DNA of 64,000 bases from Terebella lapidaria (Eukaryota; Annelida; Polychaeta; Terebellida; Terebellidae), in the NCBI GenBank assembly GCA_949152475.1, contig OX424555.1:18618868-18682867 (forward strand). Reading direction: 5' to 3'. The notes under the pieces were generated by a model. It searched no databases and was not told the DNA's origin. It saw only the letters and a list, made by a program, of their open reading frames with translations. A program made the translations under genes and the position numbers. Shown piece by piece: positions 36,001 through 45,835 of this stretch. How positions within the stretch are numbered: position 1 is the first letter of the stretch; the number at the start of each line of letters is the position of its first letter.

Positions 36001-39000
36001 TCTTAAAGATATTAGGGATGACCTTTGACCTCGACCTTAAATTTTTTCGCTAAGTCGGCATTTTTCGTTTTCGTTGATATCTCGGAAGTGGTATGTCATA
36101 GAACAAAACAGACGCAAAACGTTTCGGACTTGTGGCTCTAGACAGACATGTCTTAAGGGTATTAGGGATGACCTTGACCTTACATTTTTTCGCTGAGTCG
36201 GCATTTTTCGTTTTCGTCGATATCTCGGAAACGGTGTGTCGTAGAGCGAAACGGACGTTATTTTCGGACTTGTGGCCCTTGACAGACATGTCTTAAGGGT
36301 ATTAGGGATGACCTTTGACCTTGACCTTACACTTTTTCGCTGAGTCGGCATTTTTCTTTTTCGTCAATATCTCGGAAACGGTGCGTAGAAGAGCGAAACG
36401 GACGTTATTTTTGGACTCGTGGCCCTAGACAGACATTTCTTAAGGGTATTAGGGATGACCTTTGACCTTGACCTTACATTTTTACGCCGAGTCGGCATTT
36501 TTCGTTTTCGTAGATATCTCGGAAACGGTGTGTCGTAGAGCGAAACGGACATTATTTTCGGGCTCGTGGCCCTAGACAAACATGTCTTAAGGGTATTAGG
36601 GATGACCTTCGACCTTGACCTTAAATTTTTTCGCCGAGTCGGCATTTTTCGTTTTCGGCGATATCTCGGAAACGGTGCGTCGTAGAGCGAAACGGACGTT
36701 ATTTACCTTAAGGGTAAGGGTATTAGGGATGACCTTTGACCTTGACCTTAATTTTTTTTGCCGAGTCGGCATTTCTCTCGGAAACGGTGCATCGTAGAGC
36801 GAAACGGACGTTATTTACCTTAAGGGTAAGGGTATTAGGGATGACCTTTGACCTTAATTTTTTTTGCCGAGTCGGCATTTCTCGCTTTTGTTGATATCTC
36901 GGACACGGTGCGTCGTAGAGCGAAAGGGACGTTGTTTTCGGACTCATGGCCTTAGACAAACATGTCTGAGGGGTATTAGGGAGGAACTTTGACCTTGCCC
37001 TGAAATTTTTTCGCCGAGTCAGCATTTTTCATTTTCATCGATACCTCGGAAACAGTGCGACCTAGAGCAAAACAGACATTAGACAGATAGTCTTAGGGGT
37101 ATCAAGTTTGTCCTTCACATACATGTAGTTGCACAAATGTCTTATAGGTCTCATTGGGAGCTTGACTGCTTCATCATGTTTTTGCTGAGTAAGCATTTTG
37201 TTTTTTTCATGCTTCACCCTGAAATGCCTCCAAGGCCTTTAGGCCTTGACGTCTAGTTTTGTCACAGATATTATCAAAAACACACAGAAATAAACCTTTA
37301 CTGAGTACGTGAAGTGAATGTGAATGTACTGGTACTAAATATTATCATCAGCCTATGAAATTCATTAGGTAATTTCGGAAAACCTCTTACACAGCTGTAC
37401 CGAGTGGTGATGGAGTTTCCAGGCACGCTAACAACTTTGTACGACATGGTCAATGACAAAACATCTGGGATGAGTCGAGATGAGTGTAGACGTGAGGTGG
37501 ACCTGTTCTACTTCCACCTGAGGGCGCTGCTCACCAGTCATGGACTGCAGGATGCAATCCACATCATCTACCTCAATGGTCAGTCAGTGGTTACATACTC
37601 GCAGGGACTTTGAAACCTCCATTCATCTTGGTATTTTTTGTAAAACAGTGTCATACATGTACCAACCATCACAGATTTCCTTCCGTAGATCATCAACAGG
37701 CTTTCGTGGATTGTATTGTGCACCATATTAAAGAACAGATCAAGAGAGAGCAATTGCATCCAGTTTGCTCAGAACCTAAAATAGGTTAGTCTTCTAGATT
37801 CATTTTATCCTCAGAAATATCATCTCTGTGACAATATTATGGTAGATGCATTGGCAGATATTCTGGATTTGACTGTGGACTAATCCATTGAAATGAGATT
37901 TACTCAAGTATTCTGACTTGAATATATTTATATATACATACAATTTCATACAAAATAATAGAATTGATGTTCAAAATTTTCAGCGGGAACATTCCTCTCT
38001 CCAATGAAACCAGTGGATTCTAAGCAGAAAAGTATAATTGCTATCATCTCATTCCCATTCAATTGTTAGAATGCTTTAAATCATTTAAGTTGAAGTAAAG
38101 TGCATCTATGGAAATAAAATCACTGAGACTATTTGTTCTGTAGTCACATGGGAGAAAAATCGGATGGCGCACTACATGCTGGATGTACCTGAGGGGCAGA
38201 AACGAGGCAAGGCGTTCATTTTCAATAATGAAAAGTTTCAACGAATCTCCGGACTGGACAACAGACGTGGCACAGAAAATGACATAAGTTGGTAAACTTT
38301 TAGATATTTATTACTCTTTATATTTGATTTATCTAGATGATGTGTATGGTTTCGTTTTTCACATAGGTTTTTTTGTGAATCATTTGTTTCATAAATGATT
38401 AGACATAATTATTATGATGGATATAGAGTCTACATATATTTATATCCATTCATACTATCCTCTGTATTCATACTACATTGATAGAATTCACATTCATATG
38501 GAGTTGTTTCTATTTACCACTGCAGAGAAGATGCACGAGTTGTTCAAGCTCCTGCAGTTTGAAGTGCATGTTTTCCGAGACTTGACTGCTGCCGAAATGA
38601 ACAACAAAGTCGCAGAGCTATGTGAGAGTACAAACTTCCAGACCGACCGGGCCGTTGCCTTCTGTATCATGTCCCATGCCAAGCTAGGCCAGTTGTATGG
38701 GACAGACGGAGGGCTGGTCAAAATCACGCACCTCACCAGGGAGCTAGCTCAGGTTCAGACTCTCCACAGGAAACCCAAAATGTTCTTCATCCAGGCCTGC
38801 CAGAGAGGCAGAGGTACTGAGCATTCAAACAAACTAAATCTCCGAAGTTGACCTCCTATTCCATTGCAATTATCCACAGATGTTGATTTACGGGTAAACA
38901 TGTGCATGTTTGCTTGTTCACTGTTATGAAATGAACTTTGAGTTTGGGGTTACTAAAATGGTGTACATTTTCTCATGCAGGGACTAGTTCACAGTCCTCC

Positions 39001-39600
39001 ACAGAACCCACTACCCCAGTCAGTCCAAGTCCAGCAGAGGATATGGAGACCGAGATCGAGACTTCAGTCAGCTCCAATGGAGACGATGCAAGTCAGTCGA
39101 CCGAGCAGACAGCGAGACAGGACTCTGGATACTCCTCAGACATGAGCCACACAGGAATCTCAGGACCCCTGCAGAAACTGACAGAGCAGGAAATGACACA
39201 GCCCAATTCACCAATCCAGGCAATATACTCCATCAACTTCCACCCGTCTAATGACATTAGCGTAGGCACACAGGTCGCTGACTCCGACAGCTCTGAAGGC
39301 GACTTGGCCACAGCTGATCTTGTCCCGGGGGCACCTGACTTTGTTATGAGTTATGCCACCCTGCCGGGCTGTCTCGCCTGGCGATATTCAGGTGAACAAT
39401 TCCACAAAACATTCTACCTGGATGCATTGTATGAAAAAATCCATGAACTCAGATCTGTAGAACCATTAGATCGTATTCTCATGAAGGTATCAGAATTTGT
39501 CAAGGATGAAATGGAACAAGTTTTCCCACATGAGCGTTTCTACAAGAGACAATTTCCGTTTTATCTTCAAACCACTGACAAATTGATCTATTTAGATTAG
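23799..39600 (+). CDS. TIR-STING-caspase fusion protein, 723 residues, apparently complete
   Basis: Exons 23799-24038, 24158-24380, 24480-24575, 24787-25019, 37395-37578, 37689-37784, 37984-38031, 38144-38287, 38526-38813 and 38981-39600 join in phase to one frame ending in TAG. The start ATG sits in CCACCATGG, an ideal Kozak context. TIR (about 27-150) has YHLYIGYDRDD, VILITKSYL and W95-xxx-E99. STING (155-357), with no membrane helices, has ACGHFYGYLRF (Y180, human Y167), GIKARDY (R250 and Y252, human R238 and Y240) and VVMEFPG (E271, human E260). The caspase (374-723) has R414-R-G-T, H472, the catalytic C513 in QACQRG, then a 115-residue Ser/Thr/Asp-rich linker and a p10 with SYATLPGCLAWR. 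There is no CARD, DED or STING C-terminal tail. Expected role: cyclic-dinucleotide sensing coupled directly to proteolysis, and perhaps NAD+ cleavage. Two neighbouring genes is the alternative; unbroken phase and the missing prodomain argue for one. Confidence 0.88.
25313..25358 (+). mobile_element. Family A 5' tip (Helentron-like)
   Basis: AAGGCATTTCAGCAGAAATG followed by CCTTTATGGTTTTGTC: a hairpin-forming 5' terminus like that at 28027. Family B element B1 starts immediately after it. Confidence 0.7.
25359..28020 (+). mobile_element. Family B element B1 (long type, ~14 tandem units)
   Basis: Begins AGGTTACCGGACC TAT GGTCCGATAACC, a hairpin, then a GTC-type microsatellite (25408-25450), a unique block with GGCGGCC and TCTGTTCAGTAAC, and about 14 tandem units of roughly 133 bp. 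It ends TCCGGTAACC, then the stem AGCCC ATT GGGCT and AAT. Inverted sub-terminal GGTTACCGGA/TCCGGTAACC, an internal microsatellite and a 3' stem-loop are the layout of Helentron-associated (HINE, DINE-1/pearl-like) elements. Non-coding. Confidence 0.75.
28027..28098 (+). mobile_element. Family A 5' tip of the second, larger element (A2)
   Basis: AAGGCATTTCGGCAGAAATG then CCTTTATGG and a T-rich tract. It is interrupted by B2; A2 sequence resumes at 29508. Confidence 0.7.
28099..29507 (+). mobile_element. Family B element B2 (short type, ~7 units)
   Basis: Same head as B1 with its own GTC microsatellite, then about seven ~133-bp units. It ends GTCCGGTAACCTATCTTCGG plus CCCTTG. Compared with B1 it lacks the second GGCGG block and has a different end type, shared with B3. 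Confidence 0.75.
29508..29973 (+). mobile_element. Family A core (A2) between B2 and B3
   Basis: Contains GGTTTCCGGACGATAAC, AGGTCCGTGAGGATGAAATC and CACCAGGGAAGAA, shared with 22170-22430 and 35460-35720, and one copy of the ~146-bp family A unit. Confidence 0.7.
29974..31406 (+). mobile_element. Family B element B3 (short type, ~7 units)
   Basis: Nearly the twin of B2 in unit order and private changes. It ends CGGCCCTTGGCCTAAT, where GGCC CTT GGCC is the 3' stem-loop. Confidence 0.75.
31407..31721 (+). repeat. Family A tandem units (2 copies)
   Basis: About 146-bp units with TTGCCGAGTCGGCATTTTTC, CGATATCTCGGAAACGGTGC and AGACAAACATGTCTAAAGGG. Confidence 0.8.
31722..34588 (+). mobile_element. 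Family B element B4 (long type, ~14 units)
   Basis: Matches B1 in unit order, second GGCGG block and 3' end (AGCCC ATT GGGCTAAT). About 180 bp longer because a Tc1/mariner-type MITE sits in it. Confidence 0.75.
32745..32921. mobile_element. Tc1/mariner-type MITE, 177 bp, TA target duplication
   Basis: CAGTGGTCCCCCTCAGATAA at one end and its exact complement TTATCTGAGGGGGACCACTG at the other, flanked by TA on both sides. It interrupts the GATATATGCTG word of a family B unit, so the target is known precisely. The near-perfect ends suggest a young insertion. Confidence 0.9.
34589..35421 (+). mobile_element. Family A tandem units and 3' terminus (A2 end)
   Basis: About five 146-bp units, then CCGAAATGCCTCCAAGGC, the stem around TTTAGGCCTTG and a terminal GTCTAGT followed by TTT. 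CTAGT fits the CTRRT rule of Helitron 3' ends. GAAATGCC is the inverted partner of GGCATTTC at the 5' tip. Confidence 0.75.
35422..37257 (+). mobile_element. Second family A element (A3), ~9-10 units
   Basis: T-rich start, then GGTTTCCGCACGATAAC, GGGGTCCGTGAGGTCCGTGG and TATCAGCAGGGAAGAAGCC, then decaying 146-bp units to about 37100. The 3' terminus CAAGGCC TTTA GGCCTTG plus ACGTCTAGT has a perfect 7-bp stem. Confidence 0.75.
37258..37394 (+). other. Right edge of intron 4 of the TIR-STING-caspase gene
   Basis: Short unique sequence ending in the acceptor TTACACAG before exon 5. Confidence 0.6.
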
Positions 39601-40734
39601 ATCCTGAAGGTACTGCCTATTTGTCTAAGTAGTTTCCCAGGCACTATTCCATGTATATGTGTGATCACCACTGAGTGAGACATAATATGTATTCACATGA
39701 ATCAATTTGAATTACCTGTATGTGTGACACCAAGATGCCAGGGAGGGTGATAATCAGCTCCAAAGAATGGAACCTACCCGGTAGCGGGCTTCATCAACTT
39801 GCTGTTTACGTTGTTGCATCTTCAGATATGTGACCTATTTTTTAGTAGGACAGTGTTACTAACATCTGATAGATTCTGGTGTATATAATACTGCATTTCA
39901 CTGATGTGTACATATAAAAATACTTTCGACCACCAAGACAAGAGCGCCAGTTGTAGAGGTATTCAGCCAGATTTTGTTGCATCTCTGCTCTTGCTGTGTT
40001 ATAACAAAGGCTGATAATGGTACTTGTTGATTTATATGACCGGTGTTCGGAACTTTTGTTGTTGTTTGGAAGACTCATCATCTCATGTGCACAAAAATTA
40101 AGTGCAAAATTCGAATGTGCAATAGTAGTATATAAGTGCACTGATACGAGAAAATGTATTGACAACTCTTTACTATCACTTTGAACACTTTTTACAAAAA
40201 TCCTGCAATATCTTAGGATCTCTTCTAACAATGCTTACAGACTAGTACTAGACTTCTAGTATTAACAATTTGTTACATTGTATGCACCCTCGACATGACA
40301 GTGAAACGTAAGGCAGCAGCATTAACTTATCAGATACACCGAGTGTATAAATAATTTTATCTAATAAATGTTTATTTCTCGTAATGAACTTCCTGGCATT
40401 TTATCTTGTTCTCATAATAAATGTATTGTTATGAAACAATGATTGACATCAATTTTTCCACACCAATATAATATTGCAAAATTTCAATTGTCATGCCTGC
40501 AGTCAATCAGAGTTAAATTTTGTCTGGTTAAAATATGTAGAGATATGTATTCTAAACATAGAGCTCTGTGCTTACTGGACCTGAGACAGTTATAAGATCA
40601 AGGAAATGTCCTGAGTTCATGAGAATAATCAGCATGTTGCAATTCATCATATACTATTAGTAAATGCAAAAATAAATCAAATCAAATCAACCAAAAAAAA
40701 TCAACCAAAAAAAAGGGCTAAGAATGGTTACCGA
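39601..40734 (+). other. 3' untranslated region and downstream spacer; LINE-tail remnant at ~40670
   Basis: AT-rich, no coding frame of note. AATAAA occurs at 40363-40368 and again at 40416-40421, either of which could end the caspase-fusion transcript. AATAAATCAAATCAAATCAA near 40670 looks like another LINE tail. Confidence 0.45.
40363..40368 (+). terminator. Candidate polyadenylation signal
   Basis: AATAAA about 760 bp after the stop codon of the TIR-STING-caspase gene. The choice over the second AATAAA at 40416 is open. Confidence 0.4.
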
Positions 40735-41605
40735 AGGAATTTAAAGTGTTAAGCTGTCAAAATTTGACATGGTAATTTTGTTTTTGACAGAAATGACAGT
40801 TTAAACCTTTGACCCAAATTCAAGGTCATCACTCAAATCGCTGTACTTGACTTCCTTTTTGAATGTGCCATCTTGAAGTGTTCTGGGAGATTACTTAGTC
40901 CTCCATGTTAAAATCTCCCATGCTTCATAATGGGACACATTATGTATCGCTAATATCTCACTTAATATTGAGATTAGATATTAGGAATTAATTGTGGACA
41001 TGATTATGGACATGATAGGAAATGATATACCGGTATGCTGAATATTTTCGTGACCTTGACCGGACTTTTGACCGCAATTGATTCCTAAGCTGTAAAGTCG
41101 ATAATATGCGAGATATCAGCCATTTTGTTCCCGGACCTTGAAAACGAGTTCAAAGGTCAAATTCAAGGTCATGAGAATATTCAGAATATATCATTTCGTA
41201 TATGTTCACAATTGATTCCTAATCTCAATATTGGCGAGATATTTGAAAAAATGTGCCTCATTACAAAGCATAGGAGAATTTAACATGGGAAAGTCCCGTT
41301 TGGGCCCTTGTCACAGGGGTACATATTAGGAGTGTTATGCATCAATAAGAAAAAAAGTTACTGAACAGTTTTTTTTAGAAAGTGGCCGCCAAATCCAAAA
41401 TTGGCCGGTTTTTTTTTCAACGAAAACGGCCGCCATTTAAAAAAAAAAAACTCATAAAACTAAAAATGCCTTCCTCTTCAAATATTTTTTTAGACATTTT
41501 CGTGCAAAATTTCAGAAAAAAATTTAAGATAACATTGTTGACGGACGAGGGAAGCAACGCTATGGCAATAGGTTATCGGACCATAGGTACGGCAACCTAA
41601 ATAAT
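40735..41605. mobile_element. Old family B copies, head to head
   Basis: 40735-41060 is a decayed family B unit region in plus orientation; from about 41065 the sequence is family B on the minus strand, ending at 41605 with the complement of the AGGTTACCGGACC head. It carries more changes than B1-B4, so it is older. Confidence 0.65.
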
Positions 41606-43749
41606 AGCCCAGGGTAAATGAAGTTTACCGGAGAAATGTACATATTACGCTGTCAAAGTCTGAAACGGTACCCATTTTTTTCAACAAAAACGATCAGCAT
41701 TGAAGCATTTGAAGCTCATCAAACATCATATTCAAGGTTATATGTGACTTTCTATTTGATTGTGCCAATAATTAAGCTCTATCTCCATGCACTAGCAGTA
41801 CAGTCCACAATCACCATATAGATGTAGACCATGTAGACCTAGTGGGGAAACACATAGCTTAAGTTTCTGCTACGAGGATATTATAGGAAGCCATATTTGC
41901 TGCATCCTTTGGGGTGTTTAAACTTGACCTCCGGTGACCTTGGGTCCTTATATTTAAGAATATGTTTGGAGTGTACCCAAGGGTCCTACAACAAATTATA
42001 GGATCCTTGGTGTACCTCGAAATATGGGAATTGGCCGATGAAAATAAAGTACCTTGAATTTTTTTTAAGGTTTGGATTATGTGCATATAGCACGTCACAT
42101 ATGATTTATATTATAGTGAACTTGAACTTGACTTGAGATGACCTTGAGTGCTGAAACACAATCTCTTGTCTACATTTGTACATTTTTCTTCGCGAATAGA
42201 ATACCTGAAGGGAGATGTTGTTTTCGTAGCATATAGTAAGTCATATATGATGGATCTGTTGGTGATAAAGAACTTGACCCTGGATGACCTTGATTACTAA
42301 ACTTCAAGGTAATGATAAACTGAACAGGACAAGCAAAATGCTTGAACGGTGGTTGTATCGTGAAAATAATATTGGACTTGACATCGAATGAACTTGATTG
42401 TTTGATCTCGAAACTTATGTTTCAAAATGTGTAAAAATGTGCCATTGGATATATCATTCTGAACTGAAAACCGTATAGGAAGATTTTGACGACTTATACC
42501 CAACAACGTGAACAAATAGCCAGCTAGCTGAACACCCTTGCCAGTTGGTGGTTATTGTTATAACGTTGTTCGCCATTCTCGTCGGCCGATAGCAAATTAT
42601 TCAATCTTCCTGGAACCAGTTGGAATTTTTTGAAACTTTGTATGGTGAAACTATGAAATGGTCTTTTACAGAAGTTTTTTTACACTCCATTTGCCATTTA
42701 GACATATTATACTGTTCAGCCTTTAGAGTTAGTTGCAGGTTCAGGTGAAATCATAATTAGGGATAGGAAACACCTGTAATGTCTTCGAATCTGACCATGA
42801 GTTGTCAACAGCAACGCCACTTCACAGTTGAAATGAAAAAAATTGGCTTCTGGGTAGAAACACTTGAAGATAGAACGTATGTTTCTGTTGTGTGCATATA
42901 GCAAGTCCTATGGTCGATCTGTTGGTGACCTTCGACATGACCTCAAATGACCTTGATGTCGCATTTCACCTGGAATAAGTGAATTGTCCTCTGCAAGCAA
43001 AACGATTGTATATTAAGGTTTGTATTAGGGTTGTATAACGGGCAAACATCATAACTATATGGTCGAACTGTTGGTAACCTTGAATTTGATCTCAGATTAC
43101 AAGTACATGTATATTTGGTGATAATTCTGAAGATCACATTTGGCCTGAATATGAGAAATGTGCAAAATGGCCTCTGCAGGAAAAGAGCTCATAAATAGAG
43201 CCTGGCCCTAGGGTTGTATCATAACTCATGATTTCCCCAAAATCTGCCTAATAACTTTTTTCCCCAATGAATGCATACGACTCCCTCCCTTGTGACATGT
43301 ATAATAATATCGTGCCCTTTGATCACCGCCCTGGTGGTCATTTTGATTTTCCGATGGGTCGGCGAAAAAAAATTGTTAGTCCGAAATATGCTTCACTATC
43401 TATTTTGAGCCGAAAAAATTCCCATTCAAATATTTCTTGGACTTTCCATCCACTTTTTAGCTTACCGACCAATTTGGACAGATAGAGCATACACTGGCGG
43501 AAATCCCCGTTCCGATTTCCCTTTTTGGGGTCTTAGGGTTTGGGCAGGAGGAGGGGGAGCTACGGCCCTGGTAGGATCAGAACATGGATGGTTGCATTCA
43601 TAGAAATGTGTCTATGCGTTATCGCATGGAACCGCTTCACCTCTGTGGGTCGGGCCATCCACCCCAGAGTGAAGTAACTTTACATAATCCGAGATTAGTG
43701 TAGTTTTTGCAGTGTGGGGCGCCCAAAGGGTTAGCTTTGGTCTAGTGGC

Positions 43750-44231
43750 ATTTTGGTTTTTGGCCCCCTCACTTGCTTCACTGGTTCAACACTTGTATAT
43801 ATCAATATGTCTTCTGTAATTATGTTATCATGTCCACAATTGGTAATAAATAGATGTTTCTCTGAATATATCATATTTGTAAATTTGTAATTCATTAAGG
43901 ACTCCCTTTTCCCACTAAAAGTTACAGAAATCATTCGTGTTTATAAATTGACTGTTAACTTGTTAACGGTATTTATAAATAGAGATATTTCGACGTGTCG
44001 TTCAATTCCACCTACCTTCCCCTCCTCCACCGGATTTTGGTTTTTGGCCCCTCACTTGCTTCACTGGTTCAACACTTGTATATATCAATATGTCTTCTGT
44101 AATTATGTCATCATGTCCACAATTGGTAATAAATAGATGTTTCTCTGAATATATCATATTTGTAAATTTGTAATTCTTTAGGAATTCCCTTTTCCCACTA
44201 AAAGTTACAGAAATTATTCGTGTTTATAAAT
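43750..44231 (+). repeat. ~200-bp direct duplication (43750-43949 and 44034-44231)
   Basis: Both copies run from ATTTTGGTTTTTGGCCCC through TTCACTGGTTCAACACTTGT to CGTGTTTATAAAT with only a few differences, separated by 84 bp. Confidence 0.85.
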
Positions 44232-44295
44232 ACGGTATACATTCAGTGTGTGAGTAGTATTGATTAACAGAGTAAGGTGCGCTACTTGGGCCGAA
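44231..44295. mobile_element. Single end of the MITE family seen at 6668 (copy 3)
   Basis: AACAGAGTAAGGTGCGCTAC then TTGGGCCGAA is the complement of the left end at 6668, and the match continues to the GTATAC word. The partner end is not found, so it is truncated or was rearranged by the neighbouring 200-bp duplication. Confidence 0.6.
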
Positions 44296-45835
44296 CTTTC
44301 TCATGACGATCACGAACCGAGATAGTTTTCTGAAATTCACTGCATATAATGTGTACAATATACAAGCAAGTTCATACAGATGCTCCTTATTCCAGTAGGT
44401 CTATGCAAGTCGACGAAAGTCTGGCGTTTTTCAAAAAAGAACGAGCCGACAAACAATGACTTGCTTGCTAAATTTTCCGAGTTGAGTGTATGGCATGATT
44501 TGCATTGAGTTCAATACCTGTGGAAAGTCAGATCGCTATAATTCGCTTGAGTAGAGTCGTGGTCACTGTAATGTATACTTCGTGATCCGTTCATGTGCAC
44601 CGACCGCTGCAGTGAGTGAGATATTATTGTGATGCCGCATGCTTTTATCGACAAATCCGCTGCATCTGCTGAATTTGCTTGTAAAAATCCGATAAATACT
44701 ACATATCCATCATCAAAAAAGTAAGTCTCGGTTAGTGATCTATATCATGTCGCCCCACTATCCTGAAAGTTTCCCCACGAGGCATGTAAATGAATTGAAG
44801 ATCTACCTCGTATCTATCAGTGACGTTCAGCTGTCTGTATTAATTTTTTGCCAAAGTTCGGTGTTTATATGGCGAAGCTATAAAGACTAACATGGATCAA
44901 TACAAAATTGAAGATATTCCCAAATGCTAGGCATTCCCACTCTCAAACTTGGATTAGATATGTGTCAGACGACATGTTCGATCATCGATGGATTGTAATG
45001 TCATGGATTGCTCAGTGAAAATCTCAAGTTTTAGAATCTCAATATCATTCTCCAGAAAATTCACACAAAAGTTGATAGATCTGGAGACTATGTTTGATGA
45101 TGTCCTTAAAATGCCCAGAATCAACCAGAGAACATCTGAACCCCTTTAGCTTCTGGGGCCCTGGGCGGGCCCAAGGCCCTACGCCTATGGGCTGGGACTC
45201 TCCCGTAATACATGACCCTGGATGATCACTGCTCCCCCGAATAAAATTCCTAGATCCTTCACTGAGAGCATAGGAAAGGCATATATAGTCATGTACGGTG
45301 GATCGATTTGTGACCTTGAACTTGACCTCAAGGGGATATCCAACCTGAATTATGTAAATATTTCCTCTGCAGACATACGCTTGTGGTTAGTGCTCAGGTT
45401 TTTATTAAGGGAGTCATATAGGAAGTCATATATGTTGTATCTTTTGGTGACCTTCAACTTGACCTCGGATGACCTTGAGTGGTAAAACTCCTGGTCATAT
45501 TTGACATGAATTATGTAAATTGGCCTCTGCAGGCTAATTGATGACAAATAGATCTGATAGTTGTATTAGGGTCATATAGAGAATCGTATGTAGTGGATGA
45601 CCTTGAACTTGACCTCAGACTACTTTCAGTATCATGTCTCAATAGCATGTTTGCCGGTAAGCTACGGCACCCTTGGTGCTATGTTTCCTTCATAATGAGA
45701 GTTGTATACAGTAAACTTATAGAATACCTCAAGATAGGGCTTAAATGTTATATGCGCATTCAAACGGGAAGTGCTGTTTAGCGATTTCACTGGTGTCCTA
45801 CAATTTGACCTACAATGACCTTGCATGTAATATTT

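Larger units (their letters stand above)
41606..45832. repeat. Strongly diverged family B-like array
   Basis: Words such as TGACCTTGA, AACTTGACCTC, CTGCAGG and TTGTATTAGGG recur at irregular spacings (about 41930, 42120, 42270, 42940, 43075, 45300, 45450, 45600, 45800). 41606-41640 resembles the inverted 3' end of a long-type family B element, and 43240-43330 still matches the TCTGTTCAGTAAC block. No protein-coding gene is visible. Around 45120-45180 is a GCTTCTGGGGCCC-type repeat shared with 58780 and 58915. Confidence 0.5.

Noticed and set aside
25500-37100. Short frames of 60-104 residues within the intron
   Set aside because: They repeat with the tandem units and arise from repeat sequence, not genes.
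37395-39600. Separate caspase gene downstream of TIR-STING
   Set aside because: No stop, promoter or prodomain is visible between STING and caspase, and exons 5-8 keep phase; kept as the alternative to test.
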